From Blattamonas nauphoetae (lineage: Eukaryota > Preaxostyla > Oxymonadida): a stretch of 64,000 nucleotides of DNA. The notes under the pieces were generated by a model. It did no database searches. It was not told the DNA's origin and saw only the letters and a program-made list of their open reading frames with translations. This document shows, piece by piece, positions 12,401 through 20,017 of this stretch. Numbering within the stretch: the first letter of the stretch is position 1; every line of letters begins with the position of its first letter. Location: NCBI GenBank assembly GCA_033064195.1, contig JARBJD010000163.1, positions 97,595 through 161,594 of the forward strand. Reading direction: 5' to 3'. A program made the position numbers and the translations under genes.

Positions 12401-14029
12401 ATCTCAGACTGCAAGTCGGCTTCTGTTGTGTCATCTCGTTTCACTGCTCTATCGCAAGGAGCTCTTCTCATCTCGAACTCAAATGTGACAGTTGCCACAA
12501 GCTCATTCTCCCTCAACACGCCGACTTCTGCACCTTCAGAACAAGTTCGTCGGAATATTCGATGTGAGAATTCATCAACCGTTGAAATTGAGAGTTTAAA
12601 TGGAGGAGACGGGGTTCAGACAACATCGCATTGGATCTCAGCGGATGAAAGCTGTGCTGTGACGAAAGAGACAAAGAAATTGAGTCCAGCGCTGTTCATC
12701 CCAACACTCACAACCAAGTCATCCAACAGTGTTTTTGACAAGAAGAAAGGGTCATTCAACGTGACACTCACAGGATCAGAATTGATTCCCTGTGGACTGT
12801 TCTTGGAAATATATGAACTGAACACGGAAAACGATCCAAAGACCAAAGAAATTACTCTGACGAAAGATAAAACAACAAAATTGACACAAACAGTCATCAT
12901 TCTTTCAGTTTCGCAATCAGAACTGGGATTGAATAACACTCTGGAATGGCGCGGCCGCCTACTCTATGAAGATGGACTCCGTACCGACTCGTTCCTTGTG
13001 AAGATGAGTGCGGCAAACGAACGAAAATCACTAGCCAAACAAGTCATGCGCTGGCTCGGTCCTCTGATTGGCGGACTTGTCGCGCTCTTCTTTCTCCTCC
13101 TCATCATTGTACTTCTTGTCCGACGACATCGAAAGAAGAAAGAGACAAAACAACAAACTGCAACCGAGTTGAACACCGTCGACGAAATGATTTTGAAGGA
13201 CGATGGCTTCAATCAAACGGATCTTCTCGACTATCACTCCACTTTCTCGCTGGATAATCCAAAAACCGCAATTCCAATTTCAGACATCACTGATTATACA
13301 CATCTCCCTCCTGAAAACAACAATAAAGATTCTGCCAAGGTTCAGAAAGATGAGATTGTTGCTGCTGTGTCATTTGGGGATTGTGTGACGACGACACCGA
13401 TGAACAAACAGCAGTCACTTTACTCCCGTCTGCACGGACAGAACAAAATCGAATTCGACAAGTTGAAAGTGAGAATGATATTGGCAAGAGGAGTCGAACG
13501 ACTGGCCTCTCTGAACCCACAAGCCGCAGAACTCGCCAATCTCTCCCCACACACCATCTTCATCGACACAGCCGGCAATCAGTTCTTCCAAGCAACAACA
13601 ACAACAAACGACCTCGGGGCTTTTTTCGGAAGCTGTCCCACTTCACTGGTAGAACAGTCGAAAGTGGGACACGAAAATCAGCGTTGGCAGGCACCCGAAG
13701 TTCGGCCGACAAACCAACAACTGGACAGGGAGAAGGCAGCGGTGTTCAGTCTGGGACTCTTGCTTTGGGAGATTGAGACAGAAGAGATTCCGATGAAAGA
13801 ACTTGATGCTGCGAATGCTCAACGAGTGTTGGGTGCTGGAATGCAGCTTGACATGGAGCACATCCACCCTGACGAGTATTCAGACCTGATCATCCGCTGC
13901 ATTCATCGAACTCCCAGTGAGCGGCCGACGGCAGCCGATACTGTGAAGCTTCTGGAAGAGATTGAGAAGAATAAGAACAAGCAAGAAGTCCCGGTCCCTC
14001 CCAATCCAGTCAACCTTCATAATTTGTGA
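3461..14029 (+). CDS. Giant beta-helix (PMP-like) surface protein with one TM helix and a C-terminal kinase-like domain
   Basis: A single exon of 3522 residues. It opens with a signal-peptide-like segment (MLVIPLLISCLI). About 3150 residues follow of Ser/Thr-rich parallel beta-helix sequence with GGA/GGV turns (NGGALKIAV, KGGAVFVDM), as in polymorphic membrane proteins and pectin-lyase-like solenoids. A Cys motif close to DHxxCGxxxLPCxSL recurs about eight times, near residues 565, 815, 1190, 1466, 1775, 2225, 2494 and 2774. A TM helix (LIGGLVALFFLLLIIVLLV) near residue 3205 is followed by RRHRKKK. The cytoplasmic tail ends in a protein-kinase C-lobe: ARGVERLASL, SPHTIFID in place of HRDLKPxN, RWQAPEV for APE, FSLGLLLWEI and ERPTAADTV. 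The DFG and the N-lobe VAIK lysine are not seen, so it is probably a pseudokinase. It is likely a surface receptor or adhesin. Related families are expanded in oxymonads and trichomonads. Confidence 0.8.
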   Translation: MLVIPLLISCLISRSSLPGVLPSLTDSVFSTSNAETIDGRVVRFLPLKAYESNTLLLHSMTISIHGLYVTPSRIVEGESPRGSLIDVVNSTTTLSHLCFHPTEIRSVRVGISSFVEIIESEVWIPSTDSPLECNTGFLHVEHSSFALMNPTQTTPSLATSMSSESSVVFSSCSFSDLGVSDDGPLFCSTNVSNVTLLNLKMSNISTTHSSLANHISNRAGNVSIVGSSVTDSEDALTGGLVPGMSLATSFFVANTTISKCFTNAVDITENNPSMTQETLSASHIFINCTWTSTTTSAHGGAIRLNNIGDLTVDSCKFLHCNTTTEQYSIGGAICFVSEEDSPFAFSLNSSLFDTCYSARYSGSVYVNRSSNFFMKFTNFSKSSVGRARLTAHLMYLPAGSILSNLRFEYATAEYAESNSGAIDFDTILADITHSNILFNSNTAGKGGALLYSYTSGKPDISWFSCIFFNNVATMLLPIADDPGNTCLSGGDLYFFMDTADWNATLAKEGSFRNCFSNSDFPRIVINTRSVGTHNTIRFQTNNTFFSDLFPTPSLIVSVRDDANDEAGCGMNYFLPCKTLGYAGQNQLSTSTGEVLVEAGLFEEMMGFVVDAKSATVTSYGNENPVFDLSSVEETFVTISNGFNANLKYLSFIVAGHPVLQHTGTGKVSMESCLFVGSGNEETVTPGLISISTGALTVINTNFSSLKVGSGGLLKWDAAESVTLTNLFFLNLETTHSAPFTITPTATLSLSGLYFERCVGASFSDFGVDSSEFSQISTIDSWLSTSTSPRTPLKDGEQLTLWPSYQMVVDGNEGVDEAFCWLTSKKCRTLSNLVTRLGSNFKGTIAVTKGRTSEAGIVVANTQKLTVTGESRTESIFDLESSETSLIIVPSASSLSLSSLTLTLPSSQTSSPVISSTGTLTLSSVTITLSSSHSDLSADILSVTSGTASLVSCSFDGEHNSIGSFLSQNGGIVTFEACSMSRMRMKKSFVSGSGIVLMKGCSFSSLVDDCSSGSGNVIEMGIGEGEKLEIMKTATHSSSFISCSSKGNGGALKIAVVSSGTLTISDTSFVSCSATGNGGAMWLDVTEMSSPTQLSFSSASFGTGTTANTCTGNGMNVFVRVNATDATTTLKPSQFPSSLTTPENSGFFSSAQFKLEVVELLSPSSPSEITPYLYIIFPYLAGQLDVNSVNGVDHTRCGHSSLPCKTLPIGHQNLKGTGMAVQLKENDGITTVFDSTVDWMLKSDATRRTLTVSNAASFNVKQNSLTLSSLTVQGSSLASSLFVLTGGSLVLTTCSLTSLTTTSTSSPITGTISSGHKLVISTDTSFTSCSSENGGVVNVKIVGTGMATLSGSFDGCHATSKGGAVFVDMTQISTGTVSFVGAKFGSTTANTAPVGTNLYLVSAALKTDANTAGISALKPLLPTDRLFTENEKNQFVGFETDSLKGSLLLFWFSHSSGPVHINLLGQDHLHCGDLALACRTLEESFVRIKTTRELSLDSSIDMGVGLSPLSSSLTIKSTSTTTNTLALTSSNSFKVTSGTLTFTNIILTLAAGTTDGVFEVDGGSIVMESSLQLTRLGTDILTSSLFTTKSGLMRLDGSALNLGAQVMLSSQPLFAQNGGRLEIVGLTLTNVVRTIGDGSVISSTLSSGSLSIASCSFSSCVCSSGNGGVMKVVLTGTGTFTVTGTTTFSSCSASGDGKLIHLSCSDLVSFLGGSSATGPLDAIRPNTTSGVAFTSDVHEEFWGMDTNAVSPSSGSLLFYWYPHTTGSVRVASSGTDHPNCGLVELPCSSLSHSMNVMKTTKSVVMQSDLLLATSLTSIDTTWSLSRSGAEKLTLSGNGGILVDQPTTHLTLSSLEMKCGTMTVDRTSALICVTNGKVSMADCSVGDASGEIPIPFCTISTGTVELTGTNTILNPSVSSPLFTVASGSLLIDGNSTSFTTITSSSTVRSTSLFALNGCSSTVNFASLPILGIGTGHDLFAVSGTATLNLNKITLDGGDASVESLLGQNGGTVTFEACSMSRMRMKKSFVSGSGTVLMKGCSFSSLVDDCSSGSGNVIEMGIGEGEKLEIMKTATHSSSFISCSSKGNGGALKIAVVSSGTLTISDTLFVSCSATGNGGGIWLDLSLSTAPTPFAFSGITFGTNPTKNTASKGRNIYALAKAGSTSVLLPLSAFVPSTPAQIVFDQTERTMVEFGEVSMNLETEIGSLLYLLHPSGNDVRVRASVGFDHSLCGASVLPCSSLQTSYTNAHSRNDNSASVVLDSDLDFAETITAQSKAITITKASQNTLTFGSSAQLNVVSDTLTLTSLKLGLPSSITTTPFVVSGGSLIIESSADISHSGTDSTPTTLTCPLMSITSGSLSMKGTTTTPRALSFFSNSASTDCCLIKIESAQNEAPTLTLSSCHFTDCSMTHGAVMMFGGASSGSVDLEECYFTRNEGSASNDVFATKPWAAAFSNETVINCFSDSDMNHLVIGSIPLNDFIPYSILGVNGAIVDDAQCDLPGFSCSSVRLSLGHCDQKENETHFALRLIQIEDDVIETDTLNVGSRRVVIFGSSETVSLTWNSDDSLLTLSDGSASLESFTLTVQSHSSQSSPVLVLSSTGTLSLTSIHFEGENSVFTQSLINAKTGSLQISSSSFRNIEMSGHALIETSCVVDIEECSFSEISREGENATILSAHISQATPPSISSSVSMRKTSFENCMPTESQRWVELIGRNSETFSSSGWTGTFNKTSIWGGIVVDDVLMEIEDDLKPFSLIYEFFRRTDPTLIVSSVSGNVDHPLCGHSQLPCHSIDEGRKLTSVQTMEIVSIGEIGGVLDVGNETVRLSGHNGHGTVRIMNEGQIVSNDEADPGQLIISKLDIDVSSSTLKEKSTILMETGSLELSSCSIISTQIVSVPIISSSGSNVALTKLTLSSIVFAATPLVFTHLSSAQLEAIHMDNCTVSELISISNIPSLSISQSDFVGISPSTKKDNSDSCEWSTGLISISDCKSASVVSSRFTALSQGALLISNSNVTVATSSFSLNTPTSAPSEQVRRNIRCENSSTVEIESLNGGDGVQTTSHWISADESCAVTKETKKLSPALFIPTLTTKSSNSVFDKKKGSFNVTLTGSELIPCGLFLEIYELNTENDPKTKEITLTKDKTTKLTQTVIILSVSQSELGLNNTLEWRGRLLYEDGLRTDSFLVKMSAANERKSLAKQVMRWLGPLIGGLVALFFLLLIIVLLVRRHRKKKETKQQTATELNTVDEMILKDDGFNQTDLLDYHSTFSLDNPKTAIPISDITDYTHLPPENNNKDSAKVQKDEIVAAVSFGDCVTTTPMNKQQSLYSRLHGQNKIEFDKLKVRMILARGVERLASLNPQAAELANLSPHTIFIDTAGNQFFQATTTTNDLGAFFGSCPTSLVEQSKVGHENQRWQAPEVRPTNQQLDREKAAVFSLGLLLWEIETEEIPMKELDAANAQRVLGAGMQLDMEHIHPDEYSDLIIRCIHRTPSERPTAADTVKLLEEIEKNKNKQEVPVPPNPVNLHNL
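6359..6695 (+). repeat. Intragenic duplicated segment, copy 1
   Basis: This 337-bp stretch inside the beta-helix gene is nearly identical to 9473-9809, at an offset of 3114 bp. I could find only a few substitutions, including two that change codons (Ile/Thr and Ser/Leu). The flanking repeat units are far more diverged, which points to recent duplication or gene conversion. Confidence 0.9.
9473..9809 (+). repeat. Intragenic duplicated segment, copy 2
   Basis: Second copy of the 337-bp segment at 6359-6695, in the same frame. Both boundaries fall at an NGG(A/G) turn of the beta-helix, so exactly a whole number of helix turns was exchanged. Confidence 0.9.
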
Positions 14030-15177
14030 TTGGACATACATCATCTGTTCTTTCTTTCTCACGTCACACAATATTGAATCAAGTTTCACCGACCTCTGAC
14101 GTTCACACACGTCCACGTCATTGATCTTCACCACCCCAACCACAACACCACAAACGAGAATTCGCTCCACACACGTCACACCATCGTGGATCGCTGGATT
14201 CTCACCAACATTTTCACACACGTCGGAGCACGAGATCTTCTCCTCATCATCCACAGGAGGACAGTAGAACTCACTCCGCACGACACCACAACCACATTTA
14301 TGGATGAAACGATGTCCTCACAATTTTTGATTACGTTGATTAGAATGATGAGCTCTCGTCCTCTCATCTCGACAGGGGGTGTTGAACTCGTGCTTGATTT
14401 CATCAAACAACACCAGCAGAATCATCGTTCAGGTCGACGTCAAAACACAGCCAAACTTTCTCATCTCCAACAAACTCTCACATTCACAACAGAAACGAAA
14501 GGCTGTTACAACTTTTTTTTCGTCTTAATTCTCACTTCTCCGCCAACTTTGCGGAGCTGTGCAGCCATCACACTCCCTTCATTTAACATCTGAGTATCTC
14601 CCTTTCATCAGGTCTGCTTGGAGATTGTATTCATCTACCATTCATCACAACGATTTCATCGGTGGGTATGGCACTACGTCTGAAAAACATCTTCACAATG
14701 TATCTGACTCCTCACTTCACAAATCAACACACATCACCCCAACACATATCATCACTTTACACATCAATCTCATCTCATCAAATCGCATTTGAGCACATCA
14801 CCTGACTTTGGTCAGTCCCTCGTTTCTCTCTCTTTTCACCACGCATTTCATCCTCCAGTCTCGGCTGGCTTCTCACACGCAGGCAACAACCGATTCATAT
14901 TTCATTGCACATTTCACTTCCATGGGATTCACACTTCATAATATGATTCATCCATAGTTTAGCATTCAATTTTGAAGAACAACAACCCAAAACAAGCACT
15001 AGGGACCGCCAGTTACGGACAGGATGATGTGCAGAATGAAGAAAAATGATTCATGATTGTTTTATCGGCTTGTGGGGCCATCGTGCACCTTTAATGTACG
15101 TGTTGATTGCTCGAACCTTGACGTCACCGCAAAACTCGCGTTCAAAACTGAAGGAGAATAATCAAGAAGAAGGCAGA
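14030..15177. other. Intergenic region between convergent genes, no gene recognised
   Basis: About 1.15 kb between the 3' ends of the beta-helix gene (plus) and the flippase gene (minus). It is rich in CA and TCA triplets. One open frame at 14186-14593 opens only with GTG, has no recognisable domain and no clear exon partners, so I do not call it a gene. No RNA gene or repeat was seen. Confidence 0.5.
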
Positions 15178-18100
15178 CTAGTAGACAATGGTGAACAGTA
15201 CTGCTACTGTCAGTGTTGTGAAGAGAATATAGAGGTAAAAGACAGGAGAAGCGAAGGCGTGGAAGAATTCGTGATAGAAATCTTTCCCGAGACTTGTAAC
15301 AACTGTCACGAGGATTGATCCAACACCATAGATGAGGATGCTGAGGATGAACCCAATGAAGATTAGAATTGTCCAGTACCTGAGAAGATATCATTCAGAA
15401 AGAAAGTCAGAGACAAACTGTGTCTTCCAGAGGTACACAAAACTTACTCCAGTGAAAGCAGCTGTCCCTGTCATCACCCCATAGAACAACAGTCCCTCAA
15501 CTGTTCCGTTCTTTGAGACTTCGCCGTAGTTGTGGAAGACCATTCCCGAGAAGAAGAGGACTAATGGAGAAAAAATGAGAGATGGGGGAAAATATGCATA
15601 CAAGTGGCAACAGCCCATCCGAGAAGTAGCCACTTGATAAAAGTCCGTATAGTGAAAGATTTGCCGTTTCTGTATTGTTTGTAGATTTTTGGTTGCCTTT
15701 CGAGAAGCCATTCCGGAATGTCCTTGTCCAGGAGCATGGTGACAATGATGGGAATAGATGTGTACAGGAGGTTAAAAAACGAAATAAAATGGCTGTCGTA
15801 TGGAACTTGAAAAGAACACAACGTGTACACCAAATAGAAGACAAATTGAGTGCAGAATGAAAGGTTCTTGTAGTACGAATATTTGATCATAGTTGAAAGA
15901 CGGTAGAAGTTGTAGTGGCCGTGGACAACAAGCAATCGCTTGAGGTACTTAAACTTCGCGATTGAGTAATCAGAGACTTGGGATGCACTTGTTCCTTCAA
16001 CTCCCTTGATACCAATACCAACATGGGCCTCTCGGATCATTGATACATCGTTTGCACCGTCACCGATGGCCAGAGAAATGATATCTCGTCGTCGAGATCG
16101 AACCATCCGCACAATCAATGCCTTCTGCATCGGAGCAATTCGACAACAGACAACACCCACACCGAGCTCAGCCAATTTCAAAAACTTGTCGACAAGAACT
16201 GCCGACGAGACGATCACGTTGAGAGCATATCCATCTGCGATGATGGCAATGTTTCCTCCATCGTTGTTGTTATCTCGTGAGGTCTCTTCTCGCTTGATTT
16301 TCTCCGACAAAAGATCATCCAGAAGGATCTGGATTGGTTCAGTAAGACCAGCATCTTCGTGTGCCTTCTTACATGGAAGCCGACTCGGGAGCTTGAGGTT
16401 GTCAGTGTCTGATCCGACTTTGACGTGTTCTGTATAGAGTGACTCTTTCCCCATCTTCACTCGAGTCTCATTGAATTCCTTGAGAGAGTCGTCCGTAATG
16501 TAAACTGGGATTGTGTCTCGAGAGATCAGACCACATGTGAACCCAACGTTGACAGCTGTTGCAACTTTGTCTCCGGTCAAAATCCAAATGTTCATTCCAC
16601 ACTCCTTGAGGAATGAGATAGTCTGTGGACAGTCTTCCTGGAGCTCATCCTCAACACCTGTGCACCCCACCAATTCCATGTTGTGTTCCAATTCATCAAA
16701 ACACTTCGCAGTCGCCTCCTCTCTGCCAACCAGTTGTTCCTGAGCAGTCTTCAACTTTTGTTTGAAAATGTCCAGCTCTTTCTCAGGGATCAGACGAGTG
16801 GCCACAGCCAATGTCCGAAGGCCATCCCTTGAGAAATCGTCAATCGACGCAAGAATGTTATGGAACTGCTCAACGATTCCTTGAGACTCCATCACGTCCC
16901 CAGCCTTTTCTTGTTCGGCAACGGTACACAGAGGAATGATTGATGAATCAGCCCCCTTCATGTACAAACGATTCGTCCCATCAGCCAGACGCACAATCAC
17001 ACTCATTCGACGACGTTCAGATGTGAAAGGGAGAAGGGCAACGAGTGGGAATGTATGGGTGCGGTTCTTCAGATTCACTTCAATAGTGTCGACAGTTCGG
17101 CTCAGATAACAGATATCACGTTTGGCAATGACTGATAAGAGTGCAATTTCGTCCGGTGAAGTCGATTGATAGATCTTTTCAAACACTTTGTCTCCATTGG
17201 CATCGACGTGGAGATTGGACAATTCAACGGAGCTTTTATTCTCTGGAATTGCATTAACTGACATGTTTCCGATCGGAGGTGGTGGCGCAGTGATTTCTCC
17301 TCGGAGGAGCTTCAGATCGAGTTGAGACTCGATGACTGCCTCGTGGCAGAGAAGGAGAGCGTTAATAAAATGAAACGCATTATATTTCGAATCCAGTCGA
17401 TTTAAATATGTTGGAGGCGCAGATAGTTGAATAGGGGGAGAGAAATCTGCCGGAGGAGGAGGGAGATCATCAGGCGGTGGTGGAAGGTCCGACATAGGAG
17501 ATGGAAGACCAATTGGAGGTGGTGGAAGACCAGTGGGGGGTGGAGGAAGGTCCAGAGACGGTGAAGGGAGTCCTGGAGCTGGAGGAAGATTCGGTGAGAC
17601 TGAATTGTTACCTGTTGACGATGGATTGGACAAGTACGTTGGGACACATTCATCCAAATATAAATGGGCAAGATCCTTGAATGCTTGGTGTTCACATGTA
17701 TTTGACATTCCATTGAAAATCTCACGTGGCTCGCTTTTCACTGAAACAGTTGAATTTACTCGAGGGCGTGGTGGTTTGTCGAGATCAGTGTTGAAGACAG
17801 AATGCCCCAATGATGCCCTCTTGAAATCCATTTTGTTGGCCGTAAGAGTGCCGGTTTTGTCTGAAAAAATGTGTCGAATCTTGAGAGAGGATGTTATGAT
17901 CGTGATGAGAAAGACACACCATTCCAAGTTCTTCGTTGAGATTGGAAGTTCTAGCGATCATCTTCCCATCACTTCCACGGGATTCATCGCGCATTTGATG
18001 ATCCCATTGAAGGAAGAACATCTGGATAAACCGACCAATTTCGATGGAGACGAAAAGTGATGTTGGGAGATTGTTGTGAAAATAGACAAAGCCTGCAAGA

Positions 18101-19396
18101 AGTTGGAATGCGAAGTCAAATCCGTTCATTGTTTCAGTTGCAAGGTAAGGGTGATCACTTCCTTGTGAATTCTAATGTCATTTCATGGCGATGGAATCGA
18201 TCAAGACGAAGAAACGAATAAATATAATGAGAGGGGCAGAAAAAAGCATACATTCAAATAAACTTGGAGGCCAGCCCCAAGGAACATGTAGAACAGGAGG
18301 AGCATGAACATGACCAAAACCGACCAATTTAGACGCCGATTGAGTCGGGAGAATTTTCCTTTCGACTTACGTGAGTTAAGTTGCATCTTTGTTTCTTTTC
18401 CAGTATATACAACAAGAGCAAGAGCATATTGAGTATTTTTCAAGAAGCAACCACGGAGAAGAAGTTGGGCCGTTGACAGAGACGCTGGTTCCGATTTCGA
18501 ATGAAATTCAAACCTGCCGGCAAACTGAGAAACGATTGAAATATTTGACAATGAAATAAAGATGTGAATTCATCCACTGACCTGGTTGATTTCTCGATTT
18601 GGTTGGAGACAGTGGAGGTCTCCCTTGAGGGTTGATATCTGTGGACGGAGTTCGTCCATTTTCAGAGAAACAGCTCCAGTTGTTTCATTTGTGTCGAATG
18701 GTAAACCATCTAGGGTGAGAAGATTCAAAATATTATTAAACATACGAAGAATTGTCGAGAGAAATGGATGTGAATGTTTCGTTTTCAGATTTCCTTCTCC
18801 ATCTAAGTTCATTGTGTTGACGTACGCAACGTTTCTCTCTTCCGTTGAAGCAAGAAGGACACAGTCTGCTGGAATTTCCTCATTGCTGAAAGAACGATGA
18901 AATAAAAATGATAAAGAGTACCTTTTTATGAGGACAAGATCCCCCACAACGAGTTCCAGTGTCGGGATCGTCTGAAAGGAACCATCACGATAAGCCTGAG
19001 TGGGAACATTGTTGACTTTTTTATCGGCATAAAAACGTCGAAGATCTTCAATGAGGTCTGTAACCAGTCCAATCCCAATCAAAAAGATGACTGGAATGAT
19101 TGAAGAAGTTGGGCTGACAATATTGATTCCAGGGCTGGAGTGAAGATCGGAGTTTTGAGGGAGTGTTTGTTTGCTATTGAAAAGAAAAGGATGACATACA
19201 TTAAATTTAACCCCATGTTCAAAATGAAATAGAGATTGGAGAATTTTTTGAGTTGGTTGAACAGACTTAGAGGAAGATATGACCACCAGGAAAACTTGGT
19301 CGTTTGAACTCGGTTCGAACAGAACTTATGTGACTGAGGCCCTTTCCCCACCGTGATATGCCTATTGTCTCCATGACCCTGCATTAAGTGAGTCAA
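15178..19396 (-). CDS. P4-type ATPase, phospholipid flippase catalytic subunit
   Basis: Eight exons (19396-19200, 19173-18922, 18885-18582, 18524-18252, 18171-17920, 17879-15602, 15560-15419, 15379-15178) sum to 3900 nt, or 1299 residues. The introns are 26, 36, 57, 80, 40, 41 and 39 nt. P4-ATPases move aminophospholipids from the outer/lumenal to the cytosolic leaflet at the expense of ATP. In order the protein shows SNRVQTTKFSWWSYLP and NLYF at the N-terminus, the actuator-side EEIPADCVLL and NLDGEGNLK, TSNLNEELG, the phosphorylation site SDKTGTLT (Asp ~433), a nucleotide-binding region with KGADSS, LTGDK, GDGANDVSMI and YSYYKN. Six hydrophobic segments follow. Between the phosphorylation site and the N-domain lies an unusual run of DLPPPP-type repeats (about residues 526-583). 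The start at 19396 is the first Met; Met 4 codons later is an alternative. A CDC50 partner is expected but not in the window. Confidence 0.92.
19174..19199 (-). other. 26-nt spliceosomal intron in the flippase gene
   Basis: Minus-strand GTATGT...CAATAG, 26 nt. Removing it restores the P4-ATPase frame exactly between NLYFILNMGLN and the next conserved segment. Its length is not a multiple of three, so it must be removed for the protein to be made. Confidence 0.8.
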
Positions 19397-20017
19397 AGAA
19401 ATGAAGAGTGGTCGATTGTGGATTCGATCAAACCACTTTTTTAATCAATTCTTTTTTCAAGTCCGTAAGAACTGATTATGTTCGTTTCGAATCCGGAAGA
19501 TGCTGTAAATAATAGAACGTGTACTGATTTAAGCTCAGAAATCTTAATTACTGTGATATAGCGCTTGGATTCACTAGATCTTATTCAAAGTGTTGGCAAG
19601 AGAGATAGGAATTCGCCAAATTTGTGATGAAGTACAAAAAGTGTTTAAAGGGAATTAGGAGAAAAAAAAATTTCATCGGGTAGAATTGAACGAAAGAGAA
19701 AAGGAACTGAAAGGAACAAAGGGAGAGAGGATCTTGTCAGGATGGGGTGACACGTGGGCAGGGTGTTGCAAAGAGAGACGGAGGGAGTGATGGAGATACT
19801 GTGACGTTGGGAGTGAACTAAAGAATGGCTTGAACGGGATTTGAAAGAAAGGATTATCACTGCTGTGGTATTCCTCAAACGTCTCTCGATTAATCTCTGT
19901 CCACTGAAGCCGAGAACAAAAGAAAATCCACAAACCATATCGTTCCTGCTGTGGACATCAAGATGGGCAATCCAGGGTTCAAGAGAAGGAGTTGGAGCAG
20001 TAAAATGGGCCAAAAAG
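19397..20017. other. Spacer between lipin 3' end and flippase 5' end
   Basis: About 620 bp between two minus-strand genes. Open frames here lack domain content and partly continue lipin's last exon in other frames. This spacer presumably holds the flippase promoter. No motif recognised. Confidence 0.5.

Noticed and set aside
14186-14593. Open frame of 135 codons after the beta-helix gene
   Set aside because: Starts with GTG only, the composition follows the local CA/TCA-rich DNA, and it has no domain.
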